A stretch of 8,105 nt of DNA. It comes from Pseudorhodobacter sp. (GTDB lineage: Bacteria; Pseudomonadota; Alphaproteobacteria; Rhodobacterales; Rhodobacteraceae). Made by a program: the position numbers and the translations under genes. Positions within the stretch are counted from its first letter, which is position 1; each line of letters begins with the position of its first letter. The stretch lies in NCBI GenBank assembly GCA_024641255.1, contig JAHEDL010000044.1, positions 1-8,105 on the forward strand. Reading direction: 5' to 3'. Below, one piece after another: positions 5,581 to 8,105 of this stretch. The notes under the pieces are model-generated. The model was not told the origin of the DNA. It saw only the letters and a list, made by a program, of their open reading frames with translations, and did no database searches.

Positions 5581-7470
5581 ATGGGAAGCTTCGCATCACT
5601 TGCGGACCTGAAAGCCATCGAGGCGGAATCGTCTTGGGCCGATCGTGATATTCCACGCTCGATCTATGCCTTCCTGTCGCGCACCCGCGCCGCCCACGGC
5701 ACCCGCCCCGCCATCAGCTATCAGCTGACCTCGGGCCCGAATGACCGCGCCGAAACCCTGACATGGAACGGCCTGCACGCCCGCGTGACCCAAGCCGCCA
5801 ACCTGTTTCGCGCGCTGGGCATCGGCGAAACCGATGTCGTGGCCTATGTGCTGCCCAACGCGCTTGAAACCGCCGTCACCCTGCTTGCCGGTGCCACCGC
5901 CGGAATCGTCAACCCAATCAACCCGCTGCTAGAGGCCGAACAGATTTCAGCCATCCTGCGCGAAACCGGCGCCAAGGTGGTTGTCACCCTGCGGGCATTC
6001 CCGAAAACCGATGTGCCGCAAAAGGTGGCAGAGGCGGTGCGCCACGCCCCCAGCGTCAAAACCGTGCTGGAAGTAGACCTGAACCGCTATCTGGCCCCGC
6101 CCAAAAGCTGGATCGTGCCGCTGATCCGCCCCAAAAACCCGCACAGCCACAGCGCCAATGTCAAAGATTTCAACGCCGAATGCGCCAAACATTCGGCCGA
6201 CCGCTTGGCCTTTGCCGACCGCAGCACCGATCACACCGCCGCCTATTTCCACACCGGCGGCACCACCGGCATGCCCAAGGTGGCGCAGCACCGCGCCCAA
6301 GGCATGATCTATAACGGCTGGCTGGGCGCGCGGCTGCTGTTTCGCGAAACCGACACGGTGATGTGCCCGCTGCCGCTGTTTCACGTCTTTGCGGCCTACC
6401 CGATCCTGATGTCGATGATCGCGTCGGGCGCGCATGTGGTGTTTCCCACCCCAGCCGGTTATCGCGGCGAAGGCGTGTTCGACAACTTCTGGAAGCTGAT
6501 CGAACGCTGGAAATCCAGCTATATCGTTACCGTGCCAACCGCGCTTTCCGCACTGTTGCAACGCCCGGTCGATGCTAATATTTCAACATTGCGCGGCGCA
6601 TTTTCCGGCTCTGCGCCGCTTCCCGTTGAACTTTTCAATCGTTTTGAAAAAATCACCGGCGTGCAAATCGTCGAAGGTTATGGGCTGACCGAATGCACCT
6701 GCCTTGTCTCGGTCAACCCGCCCGACGGCAACAAGAAGATCGGCTCTGTCGGTTTTCCCTTCCCCTACACCACCGTCCGCATCTTGCAAAAAACGCCGGA
6801 AGGCTTCCGGCAATGCGAAGTCGACGAGGTGGGCGAAATCTGTGTCGCCAATCCCGGCGTCTTCGAAGGCTCGACCTATACCGAGGCCGACAAGAACCGC
6901 GATCTGTTTGCCGAAGGCCGGTTTTTGCGCACCGGCGATCTGGGCCGGATCGACCCCGAAGGCTATCTTTTCATCACTGGCCGCGCCAAGGATCTGATCA
7001 TTCGCGGCGGCCACAACATCGACCCCGCCTTGATTGAAGAGGCGCTGATGGGCTGCGACGGCGTCGGCTTTGTCGGTGCCATCGGTCAGCCCGATGCACA
7101 TTCGGGCGAACTGCCCTGCGCCTATGTCGAACTGACCAAGGGCGCGTCTTTGACCGAAGCCGACCTGCTGGCCTATGCCAAAACCCATATCCACGAACGC
7201 GCGGCGCTGCCCAAGCACATCGAAATTCTGCCCGAACTGCCGAAAACCGCCGTGGGCAAAGTGTTCAAGCCCGACCTGCGCCGTCGCGCCATCGCGCGGG
7301 TGCTGGACGCCGCCTTGCTTGATGCGGGCCTGCCTGCGCATGTTGGTGCCGTGGTCGAAGACAAAAAACGCGGCCTTGTCGCCCGCATCACCCGCACTGG
7401 CACGGTGGCAGAGTCCGATCTGCAATCGGTGCTGGGCCAATTCGCGCAAAGCTGGGAAGTGGCCGACTGA
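5581..7470 (+). CDS. AMP-forming acyl-CoA synthetase (ANL superfamily)
   Basis: The enzyme activates a carboxylic acid with ATP and joins it to CoA through an acyl-AMP intermediate. The 629 residues show the whole set of family motifs: the phosphate loop FHTGGTTGMPK (223-233), PLFHVFAAYP (265-274), YGLTEC (367-372, Glu371), RTGDLG (450-455, Asp453), GRAKDLIIRGGHNI (467-480) and the C-terminal catalytic lysine Lys560 in PKTAVGK. HNIDP where many relatives have NI-P is compatible with the hinge. About 69 residues follow Lys560, a longer tail than in most family members. The ATG at 5581 is set by GGGAGG 5 bases before it. The acid substrate is unknown; the family includes fatty, aryl and other acids. 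A strong terminator follows the stop directly. A patch at about 6571-6655 is richer in A and T and in uncommon codons than the rest of the gene. Confidence 0.93.
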   Translation: MGSFASLADLKAIEAESSWADRDIPRSIYAFLSRTRAAHGTRPAISYQLTSGPNDRAETLTWNGLHARVTQAANLFRALGIGETDVVAYVLPNALETAVTLLAGATAGIVNPINPLLEAEQISAILRETGAKVVVTLRAFPKTDVPQKVAEAVRHAPSVKTVLEVDLNRYLAPPKSWIVPLIRPKNPHSHSANVKDFNAECAKHSADRLAFADRSTDHTAAYFHTGGTTGMPKVAQHRAQGMIYNGWLGARLLFRETDTVMCPLPLFHVFAAYPILMSMIASGAHVVFPTPAGYRGEGVFDNFWKLIERWKSSYIVTVPTALSALLQRPVDANISTLRGAFSGSAPLPVELFNRFEKITGVQIVEGYGLTECTCLVSVNPPDGNKKIGSVGFPFPYTTVRILQKTPEGFRQCEVDEVGEICVANPGVFEGSTYTEADKNRDLFAEGRFLRTGDLGRIDPEGYLFITGRAKDLIIRGGHNIDPALIEEALMGCDGVGFVGAIGQPDAHSGELPCAYVELTKGASLTEADLLAYAKTHIHERAALPKHIEILPELPKTAVGKVFKPDLRRRAIARVLDAALLDAGLPAHVGAVVEDKKRGLVARITRTGTVAESDLQSVLGQFAQSWEVAD

Positions 7471-7479
7471 TCCACCGCC

Positions 7480-7529
7480 GCCTGTCATCTTAACGCTGTC
7501 CGCTATCTGTGCCGGATGACAGGCTTTTT
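7480..7529 (+). terminator. Rho-independent terminator after the acyl-CoA synthetase
   Basis: The arms GCCTGTCATC (7480-7489) and GATGACAGGC (7515-7524) pair perfectly over 10 bp and are followed at once by TTTTT (7525-7529). The stem begins 9 bases after the synthetase stop. The 25-base loop is long for a terminator, but stem and T-run are convincing. On the opposite strand there is no matching T-run, so it acts rightward only. It also rules out the upstream ATG at 7516 as a natural start for the next gene, since that ATG sits inside the stem. Confidence 0.85.
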
Positions 7530-7562
7530 CATTTGCGAAATGGCACAGATTGGCCGATCCTG

Positions 7563-7578
7563 TTCACATAGTTGTGAA
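7563..7578. promoter_or_regulatory. Perfect palindrome touching the ribosome site of the secreted-protein gene
   Basis: TTCACA (7563-7568) and TGTGAA (7573-7578) are perfect inverted copies around TAGT. The last two bases of the right arm are the first two of the ribosome site AAGGAG (7577-7582). It could be a protein-binding operator, as its 16-bp size and AT-rich character suggest, or an RNA hairpin that affects ribosome access. CATAGT (7567-7572), inside it, matches four of six bases of a -10 box, but no -35 box stands at the right distance. No specific regulator can be named. Confidence 0.45.
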
Positions 7579-7590
7579 GGAGTTTTGGCC

Positions 7591-8094
7591 ATGAACTTTT
7601 CCAAACCCGTCTGCTGCGCTGTGCTGTTGGGCTTTGCGGCTGCGCCGCTGCTGGCTGAACCGCAGTCCACCTCGCTTTACAAATACAAACACTGGGAGGT
7701 AGAGGCGGTTCAGTATGACGACGGGTCGCTTGCCTGCCTTGCCGAGGTTGATGCCCAAACCGACAGTTTCACGCTTTGGGTCAGTCAGGATCAATCGGTG
7801 CGGCTGCAATTCTATTCCACGTCATGGGAATTTGGCGAAGGCGACACCGCCAACCTGCAAGTCGAAATAGATCGTCGCGGCGCTTGGACGCTGACCGGGG
7901 CCGAACTTTACAAAAACTCTATCCTGTTTGACCTGCCCGACAGCGATCAGGGCGTGCGGTTCCTGACCGAAGTGGCGCAAGGCCGCACCGCGCATCTGAA
8001 AACTGAAAGCGGCGAAGGCGTGATGGACTATTCGCTTTCGGGGTCGCATGCCTCGATCAATGCCCTGATCGAATGTGCCGACGCCATCCGTTAA
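7591..8094 (+). CDS. Small secreted protein of unknown function
   Basis: A 167-residue protein with a signal peptide: a short polar start with Lys5, a hydrophobic core (7-21) and a likely cut after Ala22 in PLLA-EPQ. It is therefore probably periplasmic or secreted. The mature part is acidic and rich in beta-prone residues, with WEVEAVQYDDGSLACLAE (35-52), WEFGEGD (79-85), a VEIDRRGAWTLTGAELY segment (91-107) and NALIECADAI near the end. It has only two cysteines, Cys49 and Cys162, which could form a disulphide. The pattern of a Trp-containing strand followed by a Cys near the start and another Cys near the end recalls invasion-associated locus B-type proteins, but the resemblance is loose and I do not assign a function. 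The ATG at 7591 has AAGGAG 8 bases upstream. It stands alone after a terminator, behind a 16-bp palindrome. Confidence 0.8.
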   Translation: MNFSKPVCCAVLLGFAAAPLLAEPQSTSLYKYKHWEVEAVQYDDGSLACLAEVDAQTDSFTLWVSQDQSVRLQFYSTSWEFGEGDTANLQVEIDRRGAWTLTGAELYKNSILFDLPDSDQGVRFLTEVAQGRTAHLKTESGEGVMDYSLSGSHASINALIECADAIR

Positions 8095-8105
8095 CGCGCT
8101 AAATC
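8095..8105. other. Right edge after the last stop codon
   Basis: Only 11 bases remain after the stop codon; nothing can be said about them. Confidence 0.9.

Noticed and set aside
6583..7488. Minus-strand open frame of 301 codons
   Set aside because: Antisense to the acyl-CoA synthetase; no domain or ribosome site seen.
7541..7556. Sigma-54-like promoter (TGGCAC followed by TGGCC)
   Set aside because: At the required spacing from the GG (7542-7543) the second element reads CC (7554-7555) instead of the needed GC, so the match fails.
7562..7576. Alphaproteobacterial LexA box beginning GTTC
   Set aside because: The base run seven positions after GTTC is TGTG rather than GTTC, so the direct repeat is absent.
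7516..7590. Upstream ATG extension of the secreted protein
   Set aside because: That ATG lies in the right arm of the terminator, and the extension would bury the signal peptide, which starts cleanly at the ATG at 7591 after AAGGAG.

Overview
The window is 8.1 kb of GC-rich DNA, about 60% GC by eye. It holds seven protein-coding genes, one of them cut by the left edge, and four intergenic gaps of 120-132 bases. No RNA gene, insertion sequence, CRISPR array or phage gene is visible. The gene families, the C/G-ending codon use and the short, coupled gene spacing suggest an alphaproteobacterium, probably of the Rhodobacterales (Roseobacter/Rhodobacter type). This is inference from family resemblance; no search was run.

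Left half (1-3548), all on the minus strand. In transcription order there are three alpha/beta-hydrolases: an uncharacterised one with a GTSRG nucleophile elbow, a PcaD-like 3-oxoadipate enol-lactonase, and a smaller esterase of the methylesterase/hydroxynitrile-lyase type. The first and second are 1 base apart, and the second and third overlap by 8 bases, so they form one coupled operon. After a gap of 124 bases that contains an inverted repeat and a possible promoter comes an enolase-superfamily enzyme. It resembles sugar-acid dehydratases such as galactonate dehydratase, and its 3' end lies outside the window. Together they look like a small-molecule catabolic module in which ester or lactone hydrolysis accompanies acid dehydration. 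The substrate cannot be read from the sequence.

Right half (3673-8094), all on the plus strand. First is a half-size ABC exporter of the MsbA-related type with a complete ATPase domain, then a 629-residue AMP-forming acyl-CoA synthetase, then a strong intrinsic terminator. Last is a small secreted protein of unknown function with two cysteines in its mature part. The hydrolase operon and the exporter diverge from a 124-base region that carries a 22-bp imperfect palindrome, a candidate shared operator.

Most of this is ordinary metabolic and transport content. The points most worth a second look are: the glycine found where the enolase-superfamily enzyme should carry its first metal-binding aspartate; the stack of three coupled hydrolases; three palindromic candidate operators (1204-1240, 3620-3641, 7563-7578); an AT-rich, rare-codon patch inside the acyl-CoA synthetase gene; and the uncharacterised secreted protein. 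I found no clear sign of a wholly new multi-gene system.
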